Positions 41,886 through 51,400 of a DNA stretch of 64,000 nt are shown piece after piece. The stretch's first letter is position 1, and every line of letters begins with the position of its first letter. A program made the position numbers and the translations under genes. The stretch spans positions 1,054,001 to 1,118,000 of the forward strand of contig NC_018681.1 of NCBI RefSeq assembly GCF_000250675.2, in the 5' to 3' direction. Under the pieces are notes generated by a model, which saw nothing but the letters and a program-made list of their open reading frames with translations, ran no database searches and was not told the DNA's origin. The stretch is from Nocardia brasiliensis ATCC 700358 (GTDB lineage Bacteria > Actinomycetota > Actinomycetes > Mycobacteriales > Mycobacteriaceae).

Positions 41886-43400
41886 GTGCCGGCACAGTTG
41901 ACCACCCGAGCCCAGGTCAACGGGTATCGATTCCTGTTGCGCCGACTCGATCACGCGCTGGTGCGGCGCGACGTGCGGATGCTGCACGACCCCATGCGGT
42001 CCCAGGTGCGCTCGCTGTGGGTCGGTTTGGTGCTGGGCATCCTCATCATCGCCGGTGCGGCGATCCTGGGCTTCCTGCGCCCACAGGGCGCGATCGGCGA
42101 CAACCTGATCGTCTCGGGCAAGCAGAGCGGCGCACTGTACGTCGTGGTGCAGGCCGAGGACGGCAGCAAGACGCTGCACCCGGTGCTCAACCTGGCCTCG
42201 GCCCGGTTGATCACGGGCAGCAACGCCGAGCCGCACGGCGTCAAGGACAGCAAGCTCAACGACATGCCGCGCGGCCCGATGGTCGGCATCCCCGGCGCAC
42301 CGGGCGCGCTGCCCGGGTCCTCGCAGGGCTCGCGGTCGGCGTGGACGCTCTGCGAGACGATCGCGCTGTCGCAGGGCGGCAGCGCGGCCTCGGCGACCGG
42401 CGGCACCACGACGATCATCGCGGGCAAGCCGGAGCTCGGCGATCGGATCCGCACGGTCGGCGCGGACCAGGCGCTGCTGGTGAAGCGCAGCGACAAGACC
42501 TACCTGGTCTACGACGGCAAGCGGGCCGAGATCGACCCCAGCAACTCGGTGCTGGTGCGCGCGCTGAACCTGTCCGCGCACCGCGCCCGCCCGATCGGCA
42601 CCGGAATGCTCGGCGCGACAACGGAAGTCCCCGCGATCACGGCGCCGCAGATCCCGCAGGCAGGGCAGCCCGGGCCGGGTCCGCTGTCGAAAGTTCCGGT
42701 GGGCGGCGTTATTTCGGTCAGTGACGTCGGCGACGGCAAGCCCGGCCTGTATGTGGTGCTCGCCGAGGGCCTGCAGCCGGTGAGCCCGTTCACCGCGCAG
42801 CTGATCCGGTTCGCCGACTCGCACGGGATGAGCGATATCCCGACCATGCCGCCGGACGTGCTGGACCGGCTGCCGATCCTGCATTCGTTGCCGGTCAACG
42901 ACTTTCCGGTGGAGCCGCCGAAGATCCTGAACGCGGAGGACGCGCCGGTCACCTGCGTGGCGTGGACCAAGACGCCGGGCACGGCCCCGGCCAACCGCAA
43001 GGTGGACGCAGGCGACGGCCCGAACGAACGCGCGGCGATCACGCTGCTCGCCGGTGTCCGCGTGCCGATCGCGGAATCCGCCAAGACCGTCACGCTGGCC
43101 ACCGCGGACGGGACCGGCGACCATGTGGACGCGGTGTACGTCCCGCCGGGCACCGGTGAATTCGTCCAGGTGACCGGTATGGGGCCGGGCAGCCCGCGCC
43201 GCGGCAGTCTGTTCTACGTCGCCGACAACGGTGTGCGCTACGGCATCCCCGATATGGCGACCGCGCAGGTGCTCGGGCTCGGGAATACGCCACGCCTCGC
43301 GCCGTGGCCGATCATCGGCCAGATGGTGCCGGGCGCGACCTTGTCCCAGAAGGAAGCGCTCACCGCCCGCGACCAGCTCCCCCTGGAACCGCCGGGGTAA
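41886..43400 (+). CDS. eccB: ESX membrane component EccB
   Basis: 504 aa, GTG start. R-A-Q-V-N-G-Y-R-F-L-L-R-R and D-P-M-R-S-Q near the start, one membrane segment at about 44-64, then the large extracytoplasmic domain (R1-R4 repeats with V-L-N-L-A-S-A-R-L and T-C-V-A-W motifs). EccB forms the periplasmic crown of the ESX core complex. It runs convergently into eccA with only 16 bp between their ends. Confidence 0.92.
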   Translation: MPAQLTTRAQVNGYRFLLRRLDHALVRRDVRMLHDPMRSQVRSLWVGLVLGILIIAGAAILGFLRPQGAIGDNLIVSGKQSGALYVVVQAEDGSKTLHPVLNLASARLITGSNAEPHGVKDSKLNDMPRGPMVGIPGAPGALPGSSQGSRSAWTLCETIALSQGGSAASATGGTTTIIAGKPELGDRIRTVGADQALLVKRSDKTYLVYDGKRAEIDPSNSVLVRALNLSAHRARPIGTGMLGATTEVPAITAPQIPQAGQPGPGPLSKVPVGGVISVSDVGDGKPGLYVVLAEGLQPVSPFTAQLIRFADSHGMSDIPTMPPDVLDRLPILHSLPVNDFPVEPPKILNAEDAPVTCVAWTKTPGTAPANRKVDAGDGPNERAAITLLAGVRVPIAESAKTVTLATADGTGDHVDAVYVPPGTGEFVQVTGMGPGSPRRGSLFYVADNGVRYGIPDMATAQVLGLGNTPRLAPWPIIGQMVPGATLSQKEALTARDQLPLEPPG

Positions 43401-43416
43401 TCCGGCGGCCGGGGGG

Positions 43417-45252
43417 TCAGTCGTTGAAGCCCTTGACGTTCAGCGACGCGATGATGCCCGACAGCGCGGTGTGCATATCCGGGGCCTCGATGCGCATCAG
43501 CATCGACTCGTCGATATTGGCCAGGTCCAGCGACTCGTCGTTGGCCAACCGGAACTCGCGTTCCTCCTCGGCGGCCTCGATGACGTTGCGAATGAACCGG
43601 CCGTTACCCGCCAGGTCGACGCCGCGACGCGGCTGGCCGCTCTGGTCGGTGCTCTGCAGCGAGTAGAGCTTCGTGCAGGCGATCACGAGCAGTTCGAGCG
43701 CTTCGTCGGACAGCTCCGAGTCGCGCTTGTGCGCGATGACCTTGCCGATCTCGCCGAGTTCCTCGGGGGTGTAGGACGGGAACTGCACGCGCTTGGAAAA
43801 GCGGGACGCCAGACCGTCATTGGCGGCCAGCAGGCGATCGATCTCACCGTCGTACCCGGCGATGATCACGACCAGCCGATCGCGGTCGTTCTCCATCCGG
43901 GCCAGTAGCGTGTCCACGGCTTCGCGGCCGAACGAGTCGCCGCCCTGCAGGCCGGTCTGGATCAGGGTGTAGGCCTCGTCGATGAACAGCACGCCGTCCA
44001 TCGCGCTGTCGATCAGCGCCTCGGACTTGACCGCGGTGCCGCCGAGGTGCTGGGCGACGAAGTCGACGCGCTTGGCCTCGACCACCTTGTCGGTCTTCAA
44101 AATGCCTACGCCGCAATAGATCTTGGCGACCACGCGGGCGATCGTGGTCTTACCGGTGCCGGGCGGGCCGGTGAAGGCCAGGTGCTGACCGCGGGCGCCT
44201 GCGGCCAGGCCCTTCTCCGCGCGGATCTTCGCCATCTGCGCGCTCGACTGCAGCTTGGCGACCTGGGTCTTCACCGAGGACAGGCCGATCTGGGAGTCCA
44301 GCTCCGCGCGGGCCGCGGCCAGGATCTTCTTGGCGCGGTCCTCGGTCTCGGCCTGCTCCATCGCCTTCATCGACGGTGCCGAGTTCGGATCCCACTTGTC
44401 GGTGCGGGCGTCGATCGTCTCGCGGGAGGTGATGCTGATCCGGTAGGTGCGGTCGCGCATGGCCGCGGCGTTCGCGTCGAAATCCGGTGCCTGCGAGTAC
44501 ACCTTCTCGAACAGGCCTTGCGCGATCTCCTCGTTGCCGGATTCGCGCAGGCACAGGCCGCGGCAGAACATGGCGGTCGATCGGGCGGCCGGGATCGGGC
44601 CCGCCTCGGCCTGTTCCATCCGGCGGATCGCCTCACCGAAGAGCCCGAGCTGGGCGCAGGCGGTGCCGACCATGACGTGCGCGCCCGCGGCGAGGTATGG
44701 ATCGTCCCACTCGGCCGAACCGGCCAGCACCGCCATCACATCGGGCCAGCGCTGGGTGTTGTAGTGCAGCACGCCGCGCACGTAGGCGCAGATGCGGTTG
44801 TCTATCTCCCGGTCCGGATCGCTGAGCTGCGACTTGCGGTGCGTGTCGAGCTCGTTGAGCACGCGCTCGGCCTCGTCGTACTCCTTGTCCGCGATGAGTT
44901 GCGCGGCCCAGGCCAGCCAGATCTCGGTGTAGCTCGACAGCGGGTAGTCGATATAGAGGCCGGGCAGGAAGCGGCCGGCGAGCTCCCGGGACTGCAGGCC
45001 GAGCCTGCGCTGCTCCCGGTACAGCGTGCTGGCGCTGGTCCGGTGCATGTTGAACAAGACGTCCTTGGTGAGTTCGCCTGCGGCCGCGCGACCGAGCCAG
45101 GCGTCGCACATCGTGGGGTCCCACTCGGTGGCCCGCTGAAAAGCGAGCTTCGCGTATTCGAGATCGCGCGCGGATTCCTGTCCTTCGATGGACAGTCCGA
45201 GTGACAGAATTCCGGCGTCGAAGGCTCGTTGTGCTTGGCGATTGCCGGTCAT
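43417..45252 (-). CDS. eccA: ESX cytosolic AAA+ ATPase EccA
   Basis: 611 aa. The N-terminal half is TPR-like helical repeats; the C-terminal half is a CbxX/CfqX-type AAA+ domain with Walker A GPPGTGKT (G362-T369, K368) and Walker B L-F-I-D-E-A-Y. EccA assists secretion of EspG-bound substrates, so its presence agrees with the two espG genes and separates this locus from the minimal ESX-4 type. Encoded on the minus strand, probably from its own promoter at about 45345-45374. Confidence 0.93.
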   Translation of the reverse strand: MTGNRQAQRAFDAGILSLGLSIEGQESARDLEYAKLAFQRATEWDPTMCDAWLGRAAAGELTKDVLFNMHRTSASTLYREQRRLGLQSRELAGRFLPGLYIDYPLSSYTEIWLAWAAQLIADKEYDEAERVLNELDTHRKSQLSDPDREIDNRICAYVRGVLHYNTQRWPDVMAVLAGSAEWDDPYLAAGAHVMVGTACAQLGLFGEAIRRMEQAEAGPIPAARSTAMFCRGLCLRESGNEEIAQGLFEKVYSQAPDFDANAAAMRDRTYRISITSRETIDARTDKWDPNSAPSMKAMEQAETEDRAKKILAAARAELDSQIGLSSVKTQVAKLQSSAQMAKIRAEKGLAAGARGQHLAFTGPPGTGKTTIARVVAKIYCGVGILKTDKVVEAKRVDFVAQHLGGTAVKSEALIDSAMDGVLFIDEAYTLIQTGLQGGDSFGREAVDTLLARMENDRDRLVVIIAGYDGEIDRLLAANDGLASRFSKRVQFPSYTPEELGEIGKVIAHKRDSELSDEALELLVIACTKLYSLQSTDQSGQPRRGVDLAGNGRFIRNVIEAAEEEREFRLANDESLDLANIDESMLMRIEAPDMHTALSGIIASLNVKGFND

Positions 45253-45344
45253 GGCTGTCTGACCCCGAAGTCTTCGTTCGTAGTGATGGGATGAGTTCTT
45301 GTGGACTCCAGACTACCGATCGCGCAGCGCCTGGTCTGTCCGTT

Positions 45345-45374
45345 ACATTAGGTTCAGCTGCCGGGAGGTTGCAA
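45345..45374 (-). promoter_or_regulatory. Probable eccA promoter
   Basis: Read on the minus strand: TTGCAA (45374-45369), an 18-nt spacer, TAATGT (45350-45345). This predicts a transcript start near 45338 and a leader of about 85 nt. Fair match to SigA-type boxes. No convincing boxes were seen for eccD in the same 256-bp region. Confidence 0.35.
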
Positions 45375-45508
45375 CGCAAGTGTTGTCTAGGTGAGAGTCT
45401 TAGGGTGTCGAAGTCGTTCACTCAGAAGACGTTCCACCCAGCACAGATTCACGCAGTGCAGCTGGGGCGTGAACCATCGCCAGTGGAGAGGCTGGGGGTC
45501 CGGGGTCG

Positions 45509-46984
45509 TTGATCGAAACACCAACCAGTGGCGCACGCGCTACTGAGCCAGAATTGAGTCGGGTATCCGTTATCGGCGGTAATACTCAGCTCGACGTCGG
45601 GCTGCCCGCGACCGTGCCGATCGCCGGATTCATCGGCGATCTGGTGGCCCTGATCGAATCCCGCAATCCGGAACAGATCGACGCCGAGGACGACTCGGTG
45701 CCGCTGCAGGCCCAGCACTGGACGCTGGCGCGGGTCGGCCAGGAGGCCTTCGCCCCGAGCCGCACGCTCAACGACGCGGACGTGCACGACGGCGAACTGC
45801 TCGTGCTGCGCTCGGTCACCTCGAAGGAAGCCCCCGCGCTCTTCGACGACGTGATCGACGCGGTCTCCCGGCTCACCGCAGAGGAGTTCCGCAGCTGGAC
45901 CGGCAACTCGGCACGGTGGACCGGCCTGGTCGCCTCGGTGCTGACGGTGCTCACCGTCCTGCTGACGCTGGCGAACGCGCGCGGGCACGGCGATCCGCTC
46001 GCGCCCGCGTTCATCCTGACCGCCGCGGGCATCGGCGCGTTCGTCGCGGCCGGCTTCGCCGCCCGTAGGTATCTGGACACGATCACCGCCACCTGGCTGT
46101 CACTGGACGGGCTGTTGCTGGTGTTCGGTGGCGGCGCGCTGTTCGTGCCGGGTGCGCTGGGGAGTGCGCATCTGCTGCTCGGCTGTTCGCTGACCCTGGT
46201 GGCCGCGGTGCTCGGGTACCGGGTCATCGGCACGGGCGCCACCCTGTTCTCCGCCGCGGCCGCGGTCAGCGTGATCGCGGGCGGTTCGGCGGCGGTGTAC
46301 CTGGTCTGGCATCCGGGCCTGCCGAAACTCTCGGCCGGCCTGGTGGTGGTCGGCATCGCGCTGCTGTCGATGGTGCCGCGGCTGGCCGCGGGCCTGGCCC
46401 GGCTGCCGATCCCGCCGGTGCCGACCGCGGGCGCCGCGATCGATCCGGCCGATCACGAGCCGCGCCCGACCATCGAGGGCATCGGCGCGATCGGCGCCAC
46501 CGCGCTGCCGTCGGCGGCCGGTCTCGGCGAGCGGGCCCGCGCGGCCAACCAGTACCAGTCCGGCCTGATCATCGCGTGCACGCTGAGCGCGGTGATCGGC
46601 GCGTTCGGTGCGGCCGACCCGCTGGGTTCGGCGCGTTGGCAGGGTGTCACCCTCGCCGTCGTCACCGCGATCATCCTGTGCCTGCGCGGCCGGTCCTTCG
46701 CCGATCTCACGCAGGCCGCGACCCTGATCGCGGGTGGCTGCCTGGCCTTCGTCGCGCTGATCGTCGGCGCGGCCGTCGGCGACACGGACCTGGAACTGCT
46801 CGTGGTCGGTCTGCTGGTCGTGTTCGCGGCCGGCACGGTCGGCTTCGGCGTGATCGGACCGCATATCGAAGTCACGCCGGTGACCAGGCGGATGATCGAG
46901 ATCTTCGAGTACATGCTGATCATCTCGTTGATTCCGCTGGTGTTGTGGATCATGAACGTCTACTCGATGGCCAGAAACATATGA
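45509..46984 (+). CDS. eccD: ESX membrane channel component EccD
   Basis: 491 aa from TTG 45509 (alternative TTG 45554; upstream the frame closes at 45470). The N-terminal ~100 residues form the ubiquitin-like domain (R-V-S-V-I-G-G-N-T-Q-L-D-V), followed by about 11 membrane helices. EccD dimers build the membrane vestibule of the ESX core. It is 12 nt from mycP, and eccD-mycP-eccC look like one transcript. Confidence 0.92.
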   Translation: MIETPTSGARATEPELSRVSVIGGNTQLDVGLPATVPIAGFIGDLVALIESRNPEQIDAEDDSVPLQAQHWTLARVGQEAFAPSRTLNDADVHDGELLVLRSVTSKEAPALFDDVIDAVSRLTAEEFRSWTGNSARWTGLVASVLTVLTVLLTLANARGHGDPLAPAFILTAAGIGAFVAAGFAARRYLDTITATWLSLDGLLLVFGGGALFVPGALGSAHLLLGCSLTLVAAVLGYRVIGTGATLFSAAAAVSVIAGGSAAVYLVWHPGLPKLSAGLVVVGIALLSMVPRLAAGLARLPIPPVPTAGAAIDPADHEPRPTIEGIGAIGATALPSAAGLGERARAANQYQSGLIIACTLSAVIGAFGAADPLGSARWQGVTLAVVTAIILCLRGRSFADLTQAATLIAGGCLAFVALIVGAAVGDTDLELLVVGLLVVFAAGTVGFGVIGPHIEVTPVTRRMIEIFEYMLIISLIPLVLWIMNVYSMARNI

Positions 46985-46996
46985 GCGCAGGGAGAC

Positions 46997-48406
46997 ATGA
47001 GACCTAGCGCCTTCCGCCGCAGCCTGCTGCGGATGGCCAGTGTCGCCGCAGTGATCGGCGTGGTGAGCCTGCCCACGCCGCCCGCTTTCGCGATCTCACC
47101 ACCCGTCATCGATCCGGGTGCGCTCGGTATCGCGCAGGCCCTCAGCGGCCGCCCTGCCCCGCTGGAACCCACCGAGCAGCGGGATCTGTGCGCCGAACCC
47201 GCGCTCACCGGTGCCCCGCCGAACGAGCCGCCGATCTCGCAACGGGTGCTCGAACTGCCCGCCGCCTGGCAGTTCAGCAGGGGCGCGGGACAGAAGGTCG
47301 CGGTGATCGATACCGGGGTGAACCGGCACCCCCGGCTGCCCGCCCTGCAGCCCGGCGGCGACTACGTCTCCGATACCGACGGCACCGTCGACTGCGACGG
47401 ACACGGCACACTGGTGGCCGGAATCATTGCGGCACAGCCGCATCCGGGTGACGCCTTCACCGGCGTCGCGCCCGACGCCGAGATTCTCTCCATCCGCCAG
47501 CTCAGCCTGGCGTACGAGAAGAAGGACCGCGGCGGTGACCGGCCGCCTGGCACCATCCGGGCCGACGGTTACGGCAGCGTGCTCACCCTGGCCGCGGCGG
47601 TGGTCCGCGCGGTCGACCTCGGCGCCACCGTCATCAACATCTCCGAAGTGGCTTGCAGCCCAGCCGGTTCCGATCCCGCCGACTCCACGCTCGGCGCCGC
47701 GGTGAAATACGCCTACGACCGCAACGTGGTGGTGGTGGTCGCCGCGGGCAACGTCGAGTCCGACGGACCGTGCAAGACCCAGAACGAGGGCACGGGTTGG
47801 GGTGCGGTCAACACCATCGCCAGCCCCGCGTGGTTCTCCCGGTACGCGCTCGCGGTGGGTTCGGTGGACGCCGACGGCAAGCCGTCGGATCTGTCGCTGC
47901 ACGGCCCATGGGTCGGCGTTGCCGCGATCGGACGCAACATCGTGTCGCTGGACAGCAAGCCGGGCGGCATCGGGCTCGTGAACGGGGTGCAGACCAGCGA
48001 GGGCATCCGTCCGGTGGACGGCACCAGTTTCGCCTCGCCTTACGTCGCCGGGTTGGCCGCCCTGGTGCGGTCCCGCTTCCCGAATCTGGACGCGCAGGGC
48101 GTGATGGATCGGATCACCCGCACCGCGCAGTCGCCGGGCACCGGCCGTGACGACGCGATCGGCGCCGGGCTGATCGATCCGCTCGCCGCGTTGACCGCGC
48201 AGCTGCCCGAGCGGCCGGTGAGTGCCGGGGCCGATGTGTCCCGGGCGATCGCCGCCCCGGTCATCCCGCCGGGGCCGGATCCGCGCCCGCGCCGGATCGC
48301 GGTGATCGGTTCGCTGGTCTGCCTGAGCGCGCTCGGCATCGGTATCGCGGTGGCGATTCCGTACCGGCGCAGACGCAAGGAGATCGAAGCCGAATACGAC
48401 CCGTAG
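46997..48406 (+). CDS. mycP: Mycosin MycP, membrane-anchored subtilisin-like protease
   Basis: 469 aa with a signal peptide (hydrophobic about 10-30, A-F-A cleavage motif). Catalytic triad D105 (V-I-D-T-G), H136 (D-G-H-G-T), S344 (G-T-S-F-A-S-P). A C-terminal membrane helix at about 435-455 is followed by R-R-R-R-K. Mycosins sit in the periplasm on the EccB crown and are required for ESX secretion. ATG 46997 has CAGGGAG upstream. Confidence 0.94.
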   Translation: MRPSAFRRSLLRMASVAAVIGVVSLPTPPAFAISPPVIDPGALGIAQALSGRPAPLEPTEQRDLCAEPALTGAPPNEPPISQRVLELPAAWQFSRGAGQKVAVIDTGVNRHPRLPALQPGGDYVSDTDGTVDCDGHGTLVAGIIAAQPHPGDAFTGVAPDAEILSIRQLSLAYEKKDRGGDRPPGTIRADGYGSVLTLAAAVVRAVDLGATVINISEVACSPAGSDPADSTLGAAVKYAYDRNVVVVVAAGNVESDGPCKTQNEGTGWGAVNTIASPAWFSRYALAVGSVDADGKPSDLSLHGPWVGVAAIGRNIVSLDSKPGGIGLVNGVQTSEGIRPVDGTSFASPYVAGLAALVRSRFPNLDAQGVMDRITRTAQSPGTGRDDAIGAGLIDPLAALTAQLPERPVSAGADVSRAIAAPVIPPGPDPRPRRIAVIGSLVCLSALGIGIAVAIPYRRRRKEIEAEYDP

Positions 48407-48454
48407 CGGCAGGCCCCGCGCCGACCGCCGACAGCTCGACCGATCGAAGGAATC

Positions 48455-51400
48455 ATGGCTACCGAAGGTTTCGTACGACGCCCCAGGATAGCGCCGCCCC
48501 GCGCACCCGGCGGGGAGGTGGCGCTCACCCCGCCACCGGAAGTCACCCGCGCGCTGCCCGCGCCGCTGATGATGAAGCTGATGCCCGTCGTCATGGTGGT
48601 CGCGGTGATCGGCATGATCGCGATGATGGCGATGATGGGTCGCAACCTGCTGGCCAACCCGCTGTCCATGATGTTCCCGATGATGATGCTGATGTCGATG
48701 GTCGGCATGATGGCGGGCTTCCGCGGCGGCACGGGCAAGCGCGCGGTCGAGCTGAACGAGGAACGCAAGGACTACTTCCGGTACCTGGACCAGGTGCGAA
48801 AAGATGTGCGGCGCACCGGAAACAAGCAGCTGGAGACACTGGTCTGGAGCCACCCCGAACCCGCCGACCTGCCGTCGCTGATCGGCACCCGGCGGATGTG
48901 GGAGCGCAGGCCCAACGATCCCGATTTCGGTCACGTCCGGGTCGGCATGGGCAGCCACCGGCTCGCCACCAAGCTGGCGCGGCCCGAGACCGGCCCGCTG
49001 GAGGACCTGGAGCCCGTCTCGACGGTCGCGCTGCGCCGGTTCGTGCGCACCCACTCCGTGGTGCACGGCCTGCCGACCGCGGTGTCGTTGCGCGCTTTCC
49101 CGGCGATCAACATCAGCGGCTCGCCCGAGGACTCCCGGATGCTGGTGCGGTCCATGCTGATGGAACTGGTCACCTTCCACGGCCCCGACCACCTCGCGGT
49201 CGCCATCGTCTGCGCGGATCCGGACGGGGCCTGGGGCTGGGCGAAATGGCTTCCGCACCTGCAGCATCCGACCCAGCGCGACGGCATGGGCTCGGCCCGC
49301 ATGATGTACACCTCGCTGGGCGAGCTGGAAACCGCGCTGGCCGCCGAGCTGATGGAGCGCGGTCGGTTCATGCGCAATCCGCAGCCGACCCAGGGGCGTT
49401 TACACCTGGTGGTGATCATCGATGACGGATACGTCAACGGCAACGAACGACTGATCAGCGAGTCCGGTCTGGACTCGGTGACCGTGCTCGACCTCACCGC
49501 GCCGGAGGGCGGGCTCGCGGCCCGGCGCGGGCTGCAACTGATCGCCTCGGACGGCGACGTGTCCGCGCGCAGCGCGGCGGGCGTCGAGAAGTTCGCCACC
49601 GCCGATATGGTGAGTCCAGCAGAGGCCGAAGCCTTTTCCCGCACCCTGTCGCGGTACCGGCTGGCCACCGCGGCACAGATCGTCAGCCTCGGCGAAGGCT
49701 CGACCGCCGACCCTGGATTGATGGCCCTGCTGAAGATTCCGGACGCGGCGCAGATCGACCCGGCCCGGGTATGGCGACCGCGCACCGCGCGCGAGCGGCT
49801 GCGCGTGCCGATCGGCATCACCCCCGACGGCACGCCAGTGGAGATCGACATCAAGGAGTCGGCCGAGAACGGTATGGGCCCGCACGGCCTGTGCATCGGC
49901 GCCACCGGCTCCGGCAAGTCGGAATTCCTGCGCACCCTGGTGCTTTCGCTGGTCACCACGCACTCGCCGGACGCGCTGAACCTGGTGCTCGTCGACTTCA
50001 AGGGTGGCGCGACCTTCCTCGGTCTGGATTCGCTGCCGCACGTCGCCGCGGTGATCACCAACCTCGAAGAGGAACTCTCACTCGTCGACCGTATGAAAGA
50101 CGCCCTCGCCGGTGAAATGAACCGACGCCAGGAGCTGCTGCGGTCGGCGGGCAACTACGCCAACGTCACCGACTACGAAAAGGCGCGCGCCGCAGGCGTT
50201 CCGCTCGACCCGCTGCCCGCGCTGTTCGTCGTGGTCGACGAGTTCTCCGAATTGCTCTCGCAGAAGCCGGACTTCGCGGAACTGTTCGTGATGATCGGCC
50301 GGCTCGGCCGCTCGCTGCACGTGCACCTGCTGCTGGCCTCGCAGCGGCTGGAGGAGAACAAGCTGCGCGGCCTGGAGTCGCACCTGTCGTACCGGATCGG
50401 TCTGCGTACCTTCTCGGCCAACGAATCCCGCGCGGTGCTCGGTATCACCGACGCCTACCACCTACCCAGCGTGCCCGGCGCGGGCTACCTGAAGAGCGAC
50501 GCCTCGGATCCGTTGCGGTTCAACGCGAGTTACGTGTCCGGCCCGTACGTCGCGCCGCAGGGCACGGTCACCGGTGAGGACGGCACCCCGGTCGGCGGCC
50601 AGCGACTCGCGCTGTTCACCGCGGCCCCGGTGGAGATGCCCGCGCCGCCCGAGGAAGAAGAAGCTTCGCCCCTGGATCTGCCACCCTCGCCGACCAATCC
50701 GATGCTCGAATTGCCCCCGCCGCCATCGGCACTCGGCCTGCCCGGCGCACCGGGCAGTGACGAGGGCATTCCGGATTCGCTGCTCGACGTCGTCGTGAAG
50801 CGGCTGACCGGGCACGGCCGCCCGGCGCACGAGGTGTGGCTGCCGCCGCTGGACGAATCCCCGACCGTCGATATGCTGCTGCCCGATCCGGACTGGCGTT
50901 CGCCGGTCAACCGGCACGGCCAGCTGTGGATGCCGATCGGCGTGATCGACAAGCCGTACGAGCAGCGTCGTGACGTGCTGACCATCAGTTTGGCCGGCGC
51001 ACAGGGCAATGTCGCGGTCGTCGGTGGTCCGCAGTCGGGCAAGTCGACCACGCTGCGCGCGATCATCATGGCCGCCGCCGCGACGCACACCCCGCAGCAT
51101 GTCCAGTTCTACTGCCTGGACTTCGGTGGCGGCAGCATGGCGGGTCTGGTCGGTCTGCCGCATGTCGGATCGGTGGCGGGTCGGCTCGACAGCGACCGGG
51201 TGCGGCGCACCATCGCCGAACTCACTTCGCTCATGCGTCAGCGCGAGGAACGGTTCGCCGAACTCGGGATCGAATCGATGGCCGAGTTCCGGCGGCGCAA
51301 GTTCGCCGCGGCCGCGCACGTGCCGGAGGGCGCGGCGTCCTCCGGTAATCCGCTGGCGGACGACCGATTCGGTGACGTCTTCCTGGTGATCGACGGTTGG

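Noticed and set aside
39997..41901. 634-aa plus-strand frame opposite eccE
   Set aside because: The minus strand encodes EccE with clear membrane segments and family motifs.
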